Assembly (NCBI RefSeq): GCF_002355535.1
Contig: NZ_AP017457.1
Location: 1,550,001 to 1,614,000 of the forward strand
Source: Aurantimicrobium minutum
Lineage (GTDB): Bacteria > Actinomycetota > Actinomycetes > Actinomycetales > Microbacteriaceae
Length of the DNA stretch: 64,000 nt
Direction: 5' to 3'
In this document: positions 26,072 to 38,436 of the stretch, in pieces
Position numbering within the stretch: position 1 is the stretch's first letter
Layout of the letters: the number at the start of each line of letters is the position of its first letter
Program-made: the position numbers and the translations under genes
The notes under the pieces: generated by a model
Told to the model about the DNA's origin: nothing
The model's database searches: none
Seen by the model: the letters and a program-made list of their open reading frames with translations, nothing else

Positions 26072-28174
26072 ATGAATCGTCTCATCTCATTCATTACCGG
26101 TAGAAAAACTGCCTGGGCCACCATCGTTGTGGGTTTCATTTTGGCGGCATTAGCGCTGGGACCATTCCGCGCAGCCACGACAGAAACAAACCCAACAAAC
26201 GGGCTCCCATCTGACAGCGAGACATCATTGGTCAATGAAGCTGTGAAGGATTTGCCTGGGGCGAATTCCACCGCTGCTGTTGTCGTCTACAAATCAGACA
26301 GTACTTTCACCGATTCTCAACTTGAGTGGTTACAGGGAACCTTTAACCCCATTGTTCAGCTCCCCACGGGTGGTGTGAACGAGCAATTCACCGAATTCAC
26401 AAACGCAGAAGTCAACGGCAAGCCTTTCGTTCCTCCAGCAATTGTTTCTGAGGACAACACCACTGCAGTCGTGACCATTCCTTTGGAAAAGAGCGATGAG
26501 ACTGAGGTTGTTTCCGAGCGCATCAAGGAAATTCGTGCCACCGCTCAAGAGGGTCTGCCGAGCGGAATCACCACCTATGTCACAGGGCCTGAGGGATTCC
26601 AAGCTGACCTGGTTGGTGTTTTCGCTGGAGCAGACTTCACACTGTTGCTCTTCACAGTGATTGTTGTTGCAGTTCTGCTGATTGTGACCTATCGCTCACC
26701 TGTTCTGTGGATTGTTCCGCTCTTGGTAGTGGGAACCGCAGATGGTGTTGCTGGCCAGGTTGGCCGAAATGTTGCAACTGCTTTTGGAATTGTTCCTGAT
26801 GGTTCCGTCACGGGTATTTTGTCTGTTCTTGTATTTGGTGCGGGAACGAACTATGCCCTGCTACTTATTGCCCGCTACCGTGAAGAACTTCTCCGCAATG
26901 AAGATCGTCACGTTGCAATGGCCGCCGCTTTGCGCGGTGCGGGCCCCGCAATCATTGCCTCCGGTTCTACGGTGACTTTGGCGTTGCTGACCCTCACCCT
27001 TGCTGAGCTGGGGGGAAACCGTGCACTGGGTCTTGTATGTGCAACCGGAATTGTGATTGCCATGATTGCCGCGTTGGTTTTCCTACCAGCATCACTGGTG
27101 GTATTTGGTCGAGGACTGTTCTGGCCATTCGTTCCCAAGCTTGGCGCAGAGAACAAATCACTCAACGGTGTGTGGGGCAAGCTCGGACGCGGCGTTGCCA
27201 AGCGTCCGGTTATCATCTCCATCGTTGGATTTGGAATCCTATTTGCCCTCGCTCTGGGGGCAACTGGAATCAAGGTTGGTCTGTCCAGCACTGAACAATT
27301 CCGAGTTAAGCCTGAGGCTGTTTATGGTCAGGAAGTCCTTGCCGAAGCATTCCCCGCGGGTGCAACCACTCCCACGATCGTAATTGTGAACAAAGACAGT
27401 GCTGACAAAGCAATTGCAGCTGCAGAAACAGTGAGCGGTGTTGCGTCGGCAACTGAAGTTTCACAGAACGATTCCATCGCCCGCATCGATGTGATCTTGG
27501 ACGGCGAACCAGGCTCTGAAGAGGCATATCAGTCCATCAAGGACCTGCGCACTGAGCTGGCAACCGTTGACGGCGCAGATGCTCTCGTCGGTGGACTCGA
27601 CGCTGAACAACTCGATGTTCGCACCGCTTATGCACACGACCAGATGATTGTGATTCCACTCATTCTGCTACTCGTATTTGGTGTTCTTGTCTTCTTGTTG
27701 AGGGCTTTAGTAGCACCAATCCTGTTGCTGCTCACAGTTGTGGCATCCTTCTTCGCAGCTCAGGGAGCAGCATGGCTGTTGTTCACCAACGTGTTAGGAA
27801 TCCCCGCGCTTGATCTGAGTGTGTTCCTCTTCTCCTTCCTGTTCCTGGTTGCTTTGGGTGTTGATTACAACATCTTCCTTGTTGCCAGAGCCCAAGAAGA
27901 AGCAGTGCACTTTGGCACAAAGGAGGGCATGATTCGCGCCCTTGCAACAACTGGTGGCGTGATTACCAGTGCGGGTATTTTGCTCGCAGCGGTATTCGCG
28001 GTTCTCGGTGTCTTGCCTCTGATCGCTCTCTACCAGATCGGCATCATCGTCGGTATTGGTGTTTTGCTGGACACCCTCTTGGTAAGAACAGTGATCGTTC
28101 CAGCCCTGGCATTCATGACAGGGGACAAGTTCTGGTGGCCACGAAAGAAACTCACGGCTCCCAAATTTGGATAA
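26072..28174 (+). CDS. MMPL/RND-family membrane exporter
   Basis: 700 residues with two copies of the MMPL unit: one helix plus a large outside loop, then five helices. Helix 1 is at about 10-30; the second repeat begins near residue 370 (VIISIVGFGILFALALGATG). Conserved GAGTNYALLLIARYREEL near residue 255 and ALGVDYNIFLVARAQEE near 595 are the paired helix-4 motifs carrying proton-relay Asp/Asn-Tyr. Likely exports a drug or lipid; control by the divergent MarR is inferred. Confidence 0.9.
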   Translation: MNRLISFITGRKTAWATIVVGFILAALALGPFRAATTETNPTNGLPSDSETSLVNEAVKDLPGANSTAAVVVYKSDSTFTDSQLEWLQGTFNPIVQLPTGGVNEQFTEFTNAEVNGKPFVPPAIVSEDNTTAVVTIPLEKSDETEVVSERIKEIRATAQEGLPSGITTYVTGPEGFQADLVGVFAGADFTLLLFTVIVVAVLLIVTYRSPVLWIVPLLVVGTADGVAGQVGRNVATAFGIVPDGSVTGILSVLVFGAGTNYALLLIARYREELLRNEDRHVAMAAALRGAGPAIIASGSTVTLALLTLTLAELGGNRALGLVCATGIVIAMIAALVFLPASLVVFGRGLFWPFVPKLGAENKSLNGVWGKLGRGVAKRPVIISIVGFGILFALALGATGIKVGLSSTEQFRVKPEAVYGQEVLAEAFPAGATTPTIVIVNKDSADKAIAAAETVSGVASATEVSQNDSIARIDVILDGEPGSEEAYQSIKDLRTELATVDGADALVGGLDAEQLDVRTAYAHDQMIVIPLILLLVFGVLVFLLRALVAPILLLLTVVASFFAAQGAAWLLFTNVLGIPALDLSVFLFSFLFLVALGVDYNIFLVARAQEEAVHFGTKEGMIRALATTGGVITSAGILLAAVFAVLGVLPLIALYQIGIIVGIGVLLDTLLVRTVIVPALAFMTGDKFWWPRKKLTAPKFG

Positions 28175-28185
28175 CTGAACCAACC

Positions 28186-28217
28186 GAAAGCGCCAGGACT
28201 TTTGTCCTGGCGCTTTC
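28186..28217 (+). terminator. Terminator after the MMPL exporter gene
   Basis: GAAAGCGCCAGGAC and GTCCTGGCGCTTTC make a perfect 14-base stem with loop TTTT, 11 bases beyond the stop, followed by GTCTTTG. Confidence 0.88.
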
Positions 28218-28248
28218 GTCTTTGCCCGCGAAGGGCCCTCAAGAAAAA

Positions 28249-28266
28249 TAGCTCGATATCAAGATA
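28249..28266. promoter_or_regulatory. 18-bp palindrome upstream of icd, shared with sucC
   Basis: TAGCTCGATATCAAGATA differs from the perfect palindrome TATCTTGATATCAAGATA at two positions. It ends 56 bases before the icd ATG and is followed by CTTTTA, exactly as in the sucC promoter at 47899-47916. Confidence 0.6.
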
Positions 28267-28298
28267 CTTTTAGGTAGACTTGAGGCAGAGATTGTTGA

Positions 28299-30548
<2,250 letters not shown>

Positions 30549-30567
30549 TTATTTGATTGCCTAATTG

Positions 30568-30598
30568 AAAGAACGCCTCCCCTAGGGAGGCGTTCTTT
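30568..30598. terminator. Bidirectional terminator after icd
   Basis: AAAGAACGCCTCCC and GGGAGGCGTTCTTT form a 14-base stem with a 3-base loop and a following T run; it lies between icd and the convergent FUSC-like gene. Confidence 0.9.
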
Positions 30599-30609
30599 TT
30601 TGGCTTTAG

Positions 30610-31599
30610 CTAGGAAGCTAGGTCCGGCTTTTTATTTAAGCCGCCTCGCCAAAACAAGCCTCGTTCAATGGCGAGAACTAGGAGGCAGGCAACCGCCGCG
30701 ATGATGGTGGCATAGAGGCGATCGTGTGAGACAGTGGCCAACTCAGCGGGCTTTCCAGAGATCAACACCACACCAGGCGTGAGGAACATGACGTACTCCC
30801 AATACTTCTTGCCAGGAACAATACGCATCAACAGTGCAATCTCGAGGAAAACAAAGGCGGCTGCGTAAAACAGGAAATCGGGCAATCCTGATGCACCCAC
30901 TCCAATAGCTATCAAGAAACCAAGTATTGTTCCTGCAGCACGTTGGATAGCTCTGCTCGTGCTCTGGCCCGCATAGGGGTAGATCAAAATAATCACGATG
31001 GTCAGCGTGAGCCACACACCTAATTGTTCGTGGCGGTAGATCGAGCTGAAATAGCCGGCGGCAGCGAGAAGTAACCCTAAGTTCACGGCATACATCACGT
31101 TGACCTTGAGAGGGTAAACCGTGATCTCTTTCTGGCGAGGCTCTTTCACAAGAATCATGGTGAGCACAGCAGCGAGAATCAATGACCCCATTGCTATTCC
31201 ACTGGTGAGGAGTGCGTTGGGGAGAGCTCCTGTAGCAACCTTGGGGGGTTGAGCAATAACTGCAGCAGCGAAGACAGGGAACATGAAGTTCCACAAAGAC
31301 AGGCCCCACTTGTTGACGGCTCCAAGGCCAGCGCCACAGATCAACATCAAAACTGCCGAAGCCCATGGATTATTACTGACCAATGAGGCGACAAATGTCG
31401 TAACTCCCGTAGCGATCACCAGGAGTAGCATTCCTCGGCCGTGCAACCCAATCATGGAGAAGAGTCCACCCATGGCCGCAAGCATTGCCAGTGAGGCAGC
31501 AGATTGCCACCCGACCAACACAACCAAAATTGTGGGAATGAGCATAAACACAATGCTCGAGAAGAACATGATGTTTGCTTTGAGAGCTGGTCTAACCAT
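30610..31599 (-). CDS. FUSC-like (aromatic acid exporter type) membrane protein
   Basis: About 329 residues with roughly ten hydrophobic helices in two halves. The second half includes LTIVIILIYPYAGQSTSRAIQRAAGTILGFLIA, which matches the fusaric-acid-resistance/YccS-type signature (R-x2-G-T-x2-G). It lacks the long soluble domain of YccS. Function probably export or membrane-stress related, substrate unknown. The ATG at 31599 is preferred over a TTG at 31611. Divergent from the YtcJ-like gene. Confidence 0.75.
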   Translation of the reverse strand: MVRPALKANIMFFSSIVFMLIPTILVVLVGWQSAASLAMLAAMGGLFSMIGLHGRGMLLLVIATGVTTFVASLVSNNPWASAVLMLICGAGLGAVNKWGLSLWNFMFPVFAAAVIAQPPKVATGALPNALLTSGIAMGSLILAAVLTMILVKEPRQKEITVYPLKVNVMYAVNLGLLLAAAGYFSSIYRHEQLGVWLTLTIVIILIYPYAGQSTSRAIQRAAGTILGFLIAIGVGASGLPDFLFYAAAFVFLEIALLMRIVPGKKYWEYVMFLTPGVVLISGKPAELATVSHDRLYATIIAAVACLLVLAIERGLFWRGGLNKKPDLAS

Positions 31600-31659
31600 G
31601 GGCTTAGTCAATCAGATTTCGCTGCTACGTTGAACACAGAACAAAACAAAGGAGTTCGA

Positions 31660-33396
31660 ATGTCTACAGGATGCTGTTCAGCCCACCCCCTCTCCAGAGA
31701 ACACATAGGTGCTGCGCTGAGCACCGCTGGAAGCACCATCACTCCCGCCAAGCACGCTGCGGGGCTCCAGGTTGGCCACGCCGCAGAGACACTTGTAGTG
31801 GGAACTATTGCCACAGGGAATCCTGCCGCACCCCTTGCAGAAGCAATGGCTATTTCTGGTGGTGTGATTATTGGAATAGGTGCACTCAAAGACGTTGAAG
31901 GCCTCACAGACTCTTCCACCACAACCGTCACGCCAGAGGGTGTCGTCATTCCTGGCTTGATAGAGCCCCACATGCACATCTGGTCATCACTACTCAACCT
32001 CACGTGGACTGACGTTTCTCACGAAGTGTGTGCAACCTTTGATGATGTTGTCGCCACCCTCAAGCAAACAGCTGCTAGAACCCCTGCCGGTCAATACGTC
32101 CTCGGAAAGCTTTTTGACCCCAGCTTGTTCCCTGGCGAACCTGATCTCACCCGCGACATTTTGGATCAGATTGCACCCAACAACCCTGTCCTTGTGATGA
32201 ATGCGTCGATGCACTACCTCTATGCCAACAGTGCCGCATTTGAACTAGCTGGAGTCAACTACCAGACTATGGACCCTCCGGGCGGAACATTTTTCCGTGC
32301 AGATGGCAAACTCACTGGCGTTATTGGTGAGATCCCTGCCATGTTGATGATGTTGGCGAAATTCCCCAAGCCTTCCGCCGCAGATATGGCTGCTGGCATT
32401 ACCGAGATTTTGAAGGAGTGTGCCAAGCAGGGTGTTACCTCCCTGCGTGAAGCAGGAACCGGAAGCCTTGTTGGTGTGAGTGAGTTAGCGTTGCTGCACC
32501 AAATGAATGGGGCAAAGCGTCTTCCCGTTCGAGTTTCCACTGCTCAGTTCGCGATCATGGCAGGCAAGACACCTGCTGAGGTTGCTCAAACCTGGAAGGA
32601 CGCGGGTGTCACTCCGTTCAGCGGAGACGAAATGGTTCGCGCAGACGCGTGGAAGGTTGTCGCTGATGGTTCTAACCAAGGCCGCTCCGGCTACTTCTCA
32701 CAGCCCTACCTCGGCGAAGACAATGGTGGTCACGCCGACTGGACTCCAGAAGGTTTGCGTGGTGCGTTGAAGGCTGGTCTCGATGACGGTTGGCAGATCA
32801 TGGTTCACACCAATGGTGATGCTGCGGTTGAAATGGCGTTGGAAGCCATGGAAGAGATTCTTCCTGGTTATGGAGCCAACGACCTGCGACACCGTTTCGA
32901 GCACGTGTCTTTCACCACAGATGACCACCTTGCTCGTCTCGCCAAAGCGAACATTAGCCCCAGCTTTCTGATGAACCACGTGTACTACTGGGGGGCTGCC
33001 TTCCGCGACACCATCCTTGGCCCGGAGCGTGCTCAACTACTTGATCGGGTTGCATCAGCATATAAAGCAGGGCTTCGCCCTAGCCTTCATTCCGATTACA
33101 ACGTGAGCAAGGTTCACCCTCTTCAAAGCGCACGCACCGCTGTGCTGCGACAGCTGCAAGCGGATGGTTCTGTCCTCAACGCTGCTGAATGTGCTACTCC
33201 CGCGCAAGCACTTGCCGCGATCACCACGAATGCTGCCTGGCAGATTCACGCAGATGACCGGGGTTCACTGGAAGTTGGAAAGCGTGCCGACTACGCGGTG
33301 GTTGATAGTAATCCGTGGACGTCAGACCCAGCTAGCTGGGACAAGATTGTGGTAAACGAAACCTACATCGACGGAACGCTCGCTTTCCAGGCATAG
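31660..33396 (+). CDS. YtcJ-type amidohydrolase family 3 protein
   Basis: 578 residues. ATG at 31660 has a strong AAAGGAG. Zinc-site features: HxH in GLIEPHMHIW, then HTNGDAAVEMAL, RFEHVSFTTDDHL and Asp in SLHSDYNVS; the C-terminal composite beta domain carries LEVGKRADYAVVDSNP. Family members hydrolyse N-acyl amino compounds or amides. N terminus has an unusual Cys pair (STGCCSAHP). Substrate unknown. Confidence 0.88.
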   Translation: MSTGCCSAHPLSREHIGAALSTAGSTITPAKHAAGLQVGHAAETLVVGTIATGNPAAPLAEAMAISGGVIIGIGALKDVEGLTDSSTTTVTPEGVVIPGLIEPHMHIWSSLLNLTWTDVSHEVCATFDDVVATLKQTAARTPAGQYVLGKLFDPSLFPGEPDLTRDILDQIAPNNPVLVMNASMHYLYANSAAFELAGVNYQTMDPPGGTFFRADGKLTGVIGEIPAMLMMLAKFPKPSAADMAAGITEILKECAKQGVTSLREAGTGSLVGVSELALLHQMNGAKRLPVRVSTAQFAIMAGKTPAEVAQTWKDAGVTPFSGDEMVRADAWKVVADGSNQGRSGYFSQPYLGEDNGGHADWTPEGLRGALKAGLDDGWQIMVHTNGDAAVEMALEAMEEILPGYGANDLRHRFEHVSFTTDDHLARLAKANISPSFLMNHVYYWGAAFRDTILGPERAQLLDRVASAYKAGLRPSLHSDYNVSKVHPLQSARTAVLRQLQADGSVLNAAECATPAQALAAITTNAAWQIHADDRGSLEVGKRADYAVVDSNPWTSDPASWDKIVVNETYIDGTLAFQA

Positions 33397-33458
33397 CATT
33401 CCGAAGCATCAAGTCCTCTCTAAGTTTGCACCTCGAGCTCTAAGCAGATCGGTTAATC

Positions 33459-34391
33459 ATGAACACGTCACCTTCAACGAATCTCACTCTTGCGCTCGAT
33501 GCTGGGCAGACTGGTGTTCGCACTCTTCTCATCGATGGGGAGATCCGTTCCCTGCAGCAATTTCCGGGAATTAAAACAGATCGGGAACTGTTTCCTCAGC
33601 TAGCGGAGTTCATCACTACTTCTTTGGATGGAGTGAACGCACCCGTTTCACTCTCGATAGGGATGACAGGGCTAACTACAGCTCAGAGCAAGCCAGCAGA
33701 GTTACTTGAACTTTTGCCTGTCAATGTTCGAGACGTGTCCCTTGCTCATGATTCGATTACTGGATTCTTAGGTGCATTGGGAACACAGATCGGCGTTGTC
33801 ACAGCTGTGGGAACAGGGGTGGTCACCCTCGGTGTCGGTGAAAACGACATGGTGCGCATTGACGGTTGGGGAAATCTCATAGGAGATGCTGGTTCTGCCT
33901 ATTGGATTGGTCGAGCAGGGTTAGAAGCCGGCATGCGAGTTTACGACGGCCGTATCCCGTCAAGCGGTTTGCTCTCCTTGCTCACCGAAAACTTCTCGCA
34001 TCCTGAAGAGGCATACATCGAGTTGCAGACAAGCAATGACCGCGTCGCAAGGATCGCGTCTTACGCTAGGCGAGTCATCGAGCTCGCCGAAGACGATGAA
34101 GAAGCTCGCAGAATCGTCAACGCAGCTGGCCATGAGTTGGCTCTATCCGCTGTGACGGCTGCTCAACGAGTTGGTTTGCGTGATTCAGATTCACCTCTGT
34201 TTAGCTGGGTTGGAAATGTTATGAAAGCTGAGATGCTCAAGGACGCTTTCGTTTCCGCCGTTGTAAATGCCGTACCCCAGGCGCAGTTTGTCTCCCCACT
34301 GGCAGAGCCGATTGAGGGTGTTGCACTCATGACTTCCCTACCTGAAGCTTCTCCCTTGCGCGCGAGGATTCATACGGCCTCCCGCGACTAA
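33459..34391 (+). CDS. BadF/BadG-type ATPase, N-acetylglucosamine-kinase-like
   Basis: 310 residues, ASKHA-fold kinase. Phosphate-1 motif LALDAGQTGVRTLLIDG near residue 11, phosphate-2 region VVTAVGTGVVTLGV near 114, and WGNLIGDAGSAYWIGRAGL near 147, which is typical of GlcNAc/glucosamine kinases of the BadF family. It likely phosphorylates an amino sugar, possibly from wall recycling. An inositol-monophosphatase gene follows 21 bases downstream. Confidence 0.82.
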   Translation: MNTSPSTNLTLALDAGQTGVRTLLIDGEIRSLQQFPGIKTDRELFPQLAEFITTSLDGVNAPVSLSIGMTGLTTAQSKPAELLELLPVNVRDVSLAHDSITGFLGALGTQIGVVTAVGTGVVTLGVGENDMVRIDGWGNLIGDAGSAYWIGRAGLEAGMRVYDGRIPSSGLLSLLTENFSHPEEAYIELQTSNDRVARIASYARRVIELAEDDEEARRIVNAAGHELALSAVTAAQRVGLRDSDSPLFSWVGNVMKAEMLKDAFVSAVVNAVPQAQFVSPLAEPIEGVALMTSLPEASPLRARIHTASRD

Positions 34392-34412
34392 AACAACTTG
34401 TAGCCTTGGAGC

Positions 34413-35222
34413 ATGGCTGTTTCTCCGACCGATCTTCTCGCTATTGCTCGCACCGTTGCTCTTGAAGCGGGTGAGCTTGTCGCACGTCGACGCAGTGAAG
34501 GTGTGACGGTTGCAGCAACGAAGTCAACTTCTATTGATGTTGTGACACTGGCAGACCGTGAGTGCGAGGAGTTCGTCAAGGCACGTCTTGCACAGCTTCG
34601 TCCCGAGGATGGTTTCTACGGTGAAGAGGGTAGTGATAGCTCAGGAACATCTGGGTTGACATGGATCCTTGACCCTATCGATGGCACCGTCAATTACCTC
34701 TATGACATTCCTCAATATGCGGTGAGCATTGCTGTGGTTGAAGGGGTTGCCGACCCCGCTAGCTGGAAGCAGCTTGCTGGTGTTGTTTACAACCCAGCCA
34801 TCGAAGATTTGTATTACGGAAGCGTCGGCGGCGGTGCATTCCAAGAATGGAATGGAACGACAACGCAATTGCGAGTCAACGAAGAAACCCTTCTTGCTCA
34901 TGCACTTTTTGCTACAGGATTTGGTTATAGCGCTGAGGTTCGTAGCGAACAAGCGCATGTATTGAACACAATTCTTCCCGCTGTGAGAGATATTCGCCGC
35001 GCTGGAGCAGCGTCTTTGGACTTGTGCGCGGTGGCTTCGGGTCGGCTTGACGGTTACTTCGAGCGCGGCACCAAGCCTTGGGATCATGCAGCCGGTAGTT
35101 TGGTTGCCCGTGAAGCCGGTGCCGTCGTTGGTGGTCTCAACGGGGCTCCTGAGGGCGAATCTATGCTTGTGGCAACGAATAAACAACTGTTTCCTGAAAT
35201 TGAAAAACTCCTGATTAAGTAG
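34413..35222 (+). CDS. Inositol-monophosphatase family phosphatase
   Basis: 269 residues. Metal-binding motifs: GEEGSDSSG near residue 70, WILDPIDGTVNYLYDIP near 90 and KPWDHAAGSLVAREAG near 222. These define the Mg-dependent IMPase family (inositol-1-phosphate, histidinol-phosphate or PAP substrates). In actinobacteria some members are histidinol phosphatases; no his gene is near, so the substrate is open. Confidence 0.9.
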   Translation: MAVSPTDLLAIARTVALEAGELVARRRSEGVTVAATKSTSIDVVTLADRECEEFVKARLAQLRPEDGFYGEEGSDSSGTSGLTWILDPIDGTVNYLYDIPQYAVSIAVVEGVADPASWKQLAGVVYNPAIEDLYYGSVGGGAFQEWNGTTTQLRVNEETLLAHALFATGFGYSAEVRSEQAHVLNTILPAVRDIRRAGAASLDLCAVASGRLDGYFERGTKPWDHAAGSLVAREAGAVVGGLNGAPEGESMLVATNKQLFPEIEKLLIK

Positions 35223-35341
35223 GATTTTTACCCCTAGTTAGACCTATTTTCGGTGGAGTTTCTCAGGCTTGCCGGGTAACCTTAATCATTCCGTTACATT
35301 TCGAGGGTGCTTTTTCGCGCCCACAAATTGGATGAGAGTGC

Positions 35342-36790
35342 ATGGCCGGAGAATTCGAAGAGAACGTTGCCGCGGCAACTGGCTCTGCGCTGACCCCTCC
35401 TGCAGGACTCACCAGACGAGAACTGCGTGAGTGGGAGCGCAAGAACGGTGTCAACCCCGTTGTTTCTGCACAGCAAGATGTTCCTGTGCAGGAACCTGCT
35501 GTTTCTGCGACACCTCACAACCCCACGCCACTAACTTCAGCGCCCCAAGCACAGCCTGTGGTTGCGCTTCCAAGTGATCAGCCTTTGACGCGTCGCGAAC
35601 TTCGCATGCGGGAACAAGGACTTGTCCCATCTGTATCAGCACCAGAACATGAGATTGTTTCATCTGCTGCTGAGGGAGAGGAAGAAGTTCTTCTCCCTGA
35701 GATCGTCACAGAAGCAGAACCGATAGATGCCCCAAGTGCAGTGCGTGAGCCAGAACGAGCTTCGGTTCCCGAAATCATCGTTGAAGAGACAACCCCAGAA
35801 CCTGAGGTTGAAACTGCCGGCGACTTTGTTGTGCCAGCCGCCGAGGAAGAAGTTTCCGTCGAAGCCCATGGCGAAACCGAGCCTCAGCTAATCGAAGCTC
35901 CTTTGAGCTCAGAACCTATTGTTCCGGCAGCAGCTCTCACTATTGCTCAAACTGTTGCAGCTGAGAACGCTTCGGAAGATCTGGGCGTGCGACCTCACAA
36001 ATTGGTGAAGCGAGCAATCCCACGACGCCCTGCATTCTTGAGCAATCGCAGTCAACGTGATCGCAGTGCAGCGGACCGACGCCGCCAGATTTCTCAACGA
36101 GTATTTTCTGTACTTGCTTTGGTTGCGTGCTTCGCTTTTGCACTGTCCATCTCAATTCCCGCGAATGCTTTATTAACCCAATCCGACGTGGCAAAGATCA
36201 AGATGCAGGCATTTTTGGATGAGCAAGTGTCATTGGCAAGCCAGTCCATGAACGTCGATTCAGACGCAACGACTGCGACCGCTTCTCGCGATGGTGTAGA
36301 TGTCACCCTGGCCGCCAAAGCGGCCCCAATCAAGTTCTATGGAAACTCTGGTTTGTGTGGTGAAGAGACAGCCGTCAACCCACCTGCGTCTGGTGGTTCT
36401 ATCAACTGGCCTCTTGCGAACACCAAGGTTTCTTCCGGTTATGGATACCGCTGGGGTTCTCTGCACGCAGGTATTGACTTTGAAGGTGAAACTGGAACCC
36501 CCATTTATTCTGCTGCCGACGGAATCGTCAAGGCTGCTCAGCCTTCACCCAATAACAGCTTGGGCATTTGTGTCATCATCGCGCATAACGTGAATGGTGT
36601 TCAGTTCGATACCCTCTATGGCCACCTCAGTCGTCTAGATGTGGGTGTTGGCCAAGGCGTCGGTGCCGGTCAGGTCATTGGTGCGGTAGGAAGCACCGGC
36701 CAATCAACAGGTTCTCACCTTCACTTTGAAGTGCACGTGAATGATGTCCAGATTGATCCAGGACCATTCATGAGCAACTACGCAGGTTAG
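35342..36790 (+). CDS. M23 (LytM) metallopeptidase with long acidic N-terminal region
   Basis: 482 residues. N-terminal 240 residues are cytosolic, rich in Glu, Pro, Ala, with two copies of a TRREL(R) motif (residues 24-28 and 84-88). One membrane helix at about 254-278, a coiled-coil-prone stretch, then the C-terminal LytM domain: GYGYRWGSLHAGIDFEGETGTPIYSAADG and HLHFEVHVN carry the zinc His/Asp. It should cut or bind peptidoglycan peptides outside. Family-level assignment is firm; the cytosolic part is of unknown function. Confidence 0.88.
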   Translation: MAGEFEENVAAATGSALTPPAGLTRRELREWERKNGVNPVVSAQQDVPVQEPAVSATPHNPTPLTSAPQAQPVVALPSDQPLTRRELRMREQGLVPSVSAPEHEIVSSAAEGEEEVLLPEIVTEAEPIDAPSAVREPERASVPEIIVEETTPEPEVETAGDFVVPAAEEEVSVEAHGETEPQLIEAPLSSEPIVPAAALTIAQTVAAENASEDLGVRPHKLVKRAIPRRPAFLSNRSQRDRSAADRRRQISQRVFSVLALVACFAFALSISIPANALLTQSDVAKIKMQAFLDEQVSLASQSMNVDSDATTATASRDGVDVTLAAKAAPIKFYGNSGLCGEETAVNPPASGGSINWPLANTKVSSGYGYRWGSLHAGIDFEGETGTPIYSAADGIVKAAQPSPNNSLGICVIIAHNVNGVQFDTLYGHLSRLDVGVGQGVGAGQVIGAVGSTGQSTGSHLHFEVHVNDVQIDPGPFMSNYAG

Positions 36791-36792
36791 AA

Positions 36793-38436
36793 CTAGACCA
36801 ACCACACCGCAGTAGCAGGCTTGAGAATCCCGTCACTACTGTCAGCACTATCGAGGATGATCTTTCCCGCTGGAAGAGCAAAGTCGTCCTCGCTGTAGTT
36901 GATAAACACCGTGACGTCACTGTTGCGGAAACCAAGAATGTTCTCGGGAGTTCCTTCAATCCACTCCAGGTCTCCCTCGCCAAGACGCAACTCTTTACGC
37001 CCCGCTAGCGCTGCTTTATACAATGACAGTGTTGAGTCAGGGTCTGCTTCTTCGAGATCACGAGAATACGCGCGGTAAACCTCAGGCTGAGGCAACCAAG
37101 GTTCTCCCGCAGGACCAAAACCATAGTTTGTCTCTTCGGCTTCCCAAGGAAGAGGAACGCGGCAGCCATCACGACCATAGGATTCGCCAGCTGTTCTAAA
37201 GAACGTAGGGTCTTGGCGTTTATCATCAGGAATATCAACAGCTTCGGGAAGACCCAGCTCTTCACCCTGATACATGTACGCAACCCCAGGCAAAGCGAGC
37301 ATCATCACGGACGCTGCTCGCGCGCGGGCAAGACCTAAAGCTGGATCTGGCTTGGGTTCCGTCAATGGTCCAATACCGGTAATGCGATCTGCGGTGTTGG
37401 TGTTGGGGTCCAGAGCTAATCGAGTGGCATGTCGCACCTGGTCATGGTTGGAGAGCACCCACGTACTTGGTGCACCCACCTCGCCAAAAGCGGAGATGGA
37501 ATCCTTGATAACCTGACGCATCTGTTCGCCATTCCAGCGTGTGACGAGGAAGGGGAAGTTGAAGGCCTGCTGCATTTCATCAGGTCGAACCCACAAGGCC
37601 ATCTTGGTCAAAGGCTCCACAAAAGCCTCGGCACACAAAATGCGCTCGCCGGGGTATTCGGCAAGAACCTTGTTCCACTCTCGGTAGATTTCGTGCACAC
37701 CTTCGTGGCCGAAGTAGGGGTTGTCGATGCGCTCCTCGGGAGGAGTGTTCCAGTACTCCTCGTCACGGCGGAAATCAGGAAGCCCAGGTGCTTTAGAAAG
37801 TCCGTGTGCAACATCAACACGGAAGCCGTCAACTCCACGGTCGAGCCAGAACTTCAGAATTTCAATGAAGCGCTCGCGTACCCAGGGGTTGGTCCAGTCG
37901 AAGTCGGGTTGGCTGGAATCAAAGAGGTGAAGATACCACTGTCCAGGTGTTCCGTCAGGATTGGTGGTTCGAGTCCATGCCGGACCGCCAAACACAGATT
38001 CCCAGTTATTGGGCGGAAGTTCTCCGTTTTCTCCTTTTCCTTCCCGGAACATAAACCGAGCGCGCTCCGTGCTGCCCTCACCGGCAGCAAGAGCTTCAAC
38101 GAACCATGGGTGCTCGGAAGAGCAGTGGTTGGGAACTAAATCCACAATCACTTTGAGACCGAGACTGTGTGCTCGGGCCTCAAGTGCATCGAAATCTGCA
38201 AGTGTGCCAAACAGGGGGTCAACATCGCAATAGTTGGCGACGTCATATCCGGCATCTTTTTGCGGGCTAGTCATAAATGGTGACAGCCAAATAGCATCAA
38301 CACCCAGCTCTTTGAGCTTGGGAAGGCGTGAGGTAATTCCCGGAAGATCACCAATGCCATCACCGTTGGAATCGGCAAAGGACCTGGGGTAAATCTGATA
38401 AATAACGGAGGAACGCCACCACTCTTTTTCAACCAT
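36793..38436 (-). CDS. Alpha-glucosidase / oligo-1,6-glucosidase, GH13
   Basis: 547 residues. TIM-barrel alpha-amylase family: VVDLVPNHCSSEHPWF near residue 98, nucleophile Asp208 in GFRVDVAHG, acid/base Glu270 in ILCAEAFVEP and Asp332 in VLSNHDQVRHATR. This is the subgroup of maltose/isomaltose-type exo-glucosidases, cytoplasmic (no signal). It is convergent with the M23 gene, 2 bases apart. Exact linkage cannot be read from sequence. Confidence 0.92.
   Translation of the reverse strand: MVEKEWWRSSVIYQIYPRSFADSNGDGIGDLPGITSRLPKLKELGVDAIWLSPFMTSPQKDAGYDVANYCDVDPLFGTLADFDALEARAHSLGLKVIVDLVPNHCSSEHPWFVEALAAGEGSTERARFMFREGKGENGELPPNNWESVFGGPAWTRTTNPDGTPGQWYLHLFDSSQPDFDWTNPWVRERFIEILKFWLDRGVDGFRVDVAHGLSKAPGLPDFRRDEEYWNTPPEERIDNPYFGHEGVHEIYREWNKVLAEYPGERILCAEAFVEPLTKMALWVRPDEMQQAFNFPFLVTRWNGEQMRQVIKDSISAFGEVGAPSTWVLSNHDQVRHATRLALDPNTNTADRITGIGPLTEPKPDPALGLARARAASVMMLALPGVAYMYQGEELGLPEAVDIPDDKRQDPTFFRTAGESYGRDGCRVPLPWEAEETNYGFGPAGEPWLPQPEVYRAYSRDLEEADPDSTLSLYKAALAGRKELRLGEGDLEWIEGTPENILGFRNSDVTVFINYSEDDFALPAGKIILDSADSSDGILKPATAVWLV

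Noticed and set aside
35223-35341. Possible cyclic-di-AMP (ydaO) riboswitch before the M23 peptidase
   Set aside because: Such elements occur before wall-hydrolase genes in actinobacteria, but this 119-base gap is too short and lacks the conserved core.
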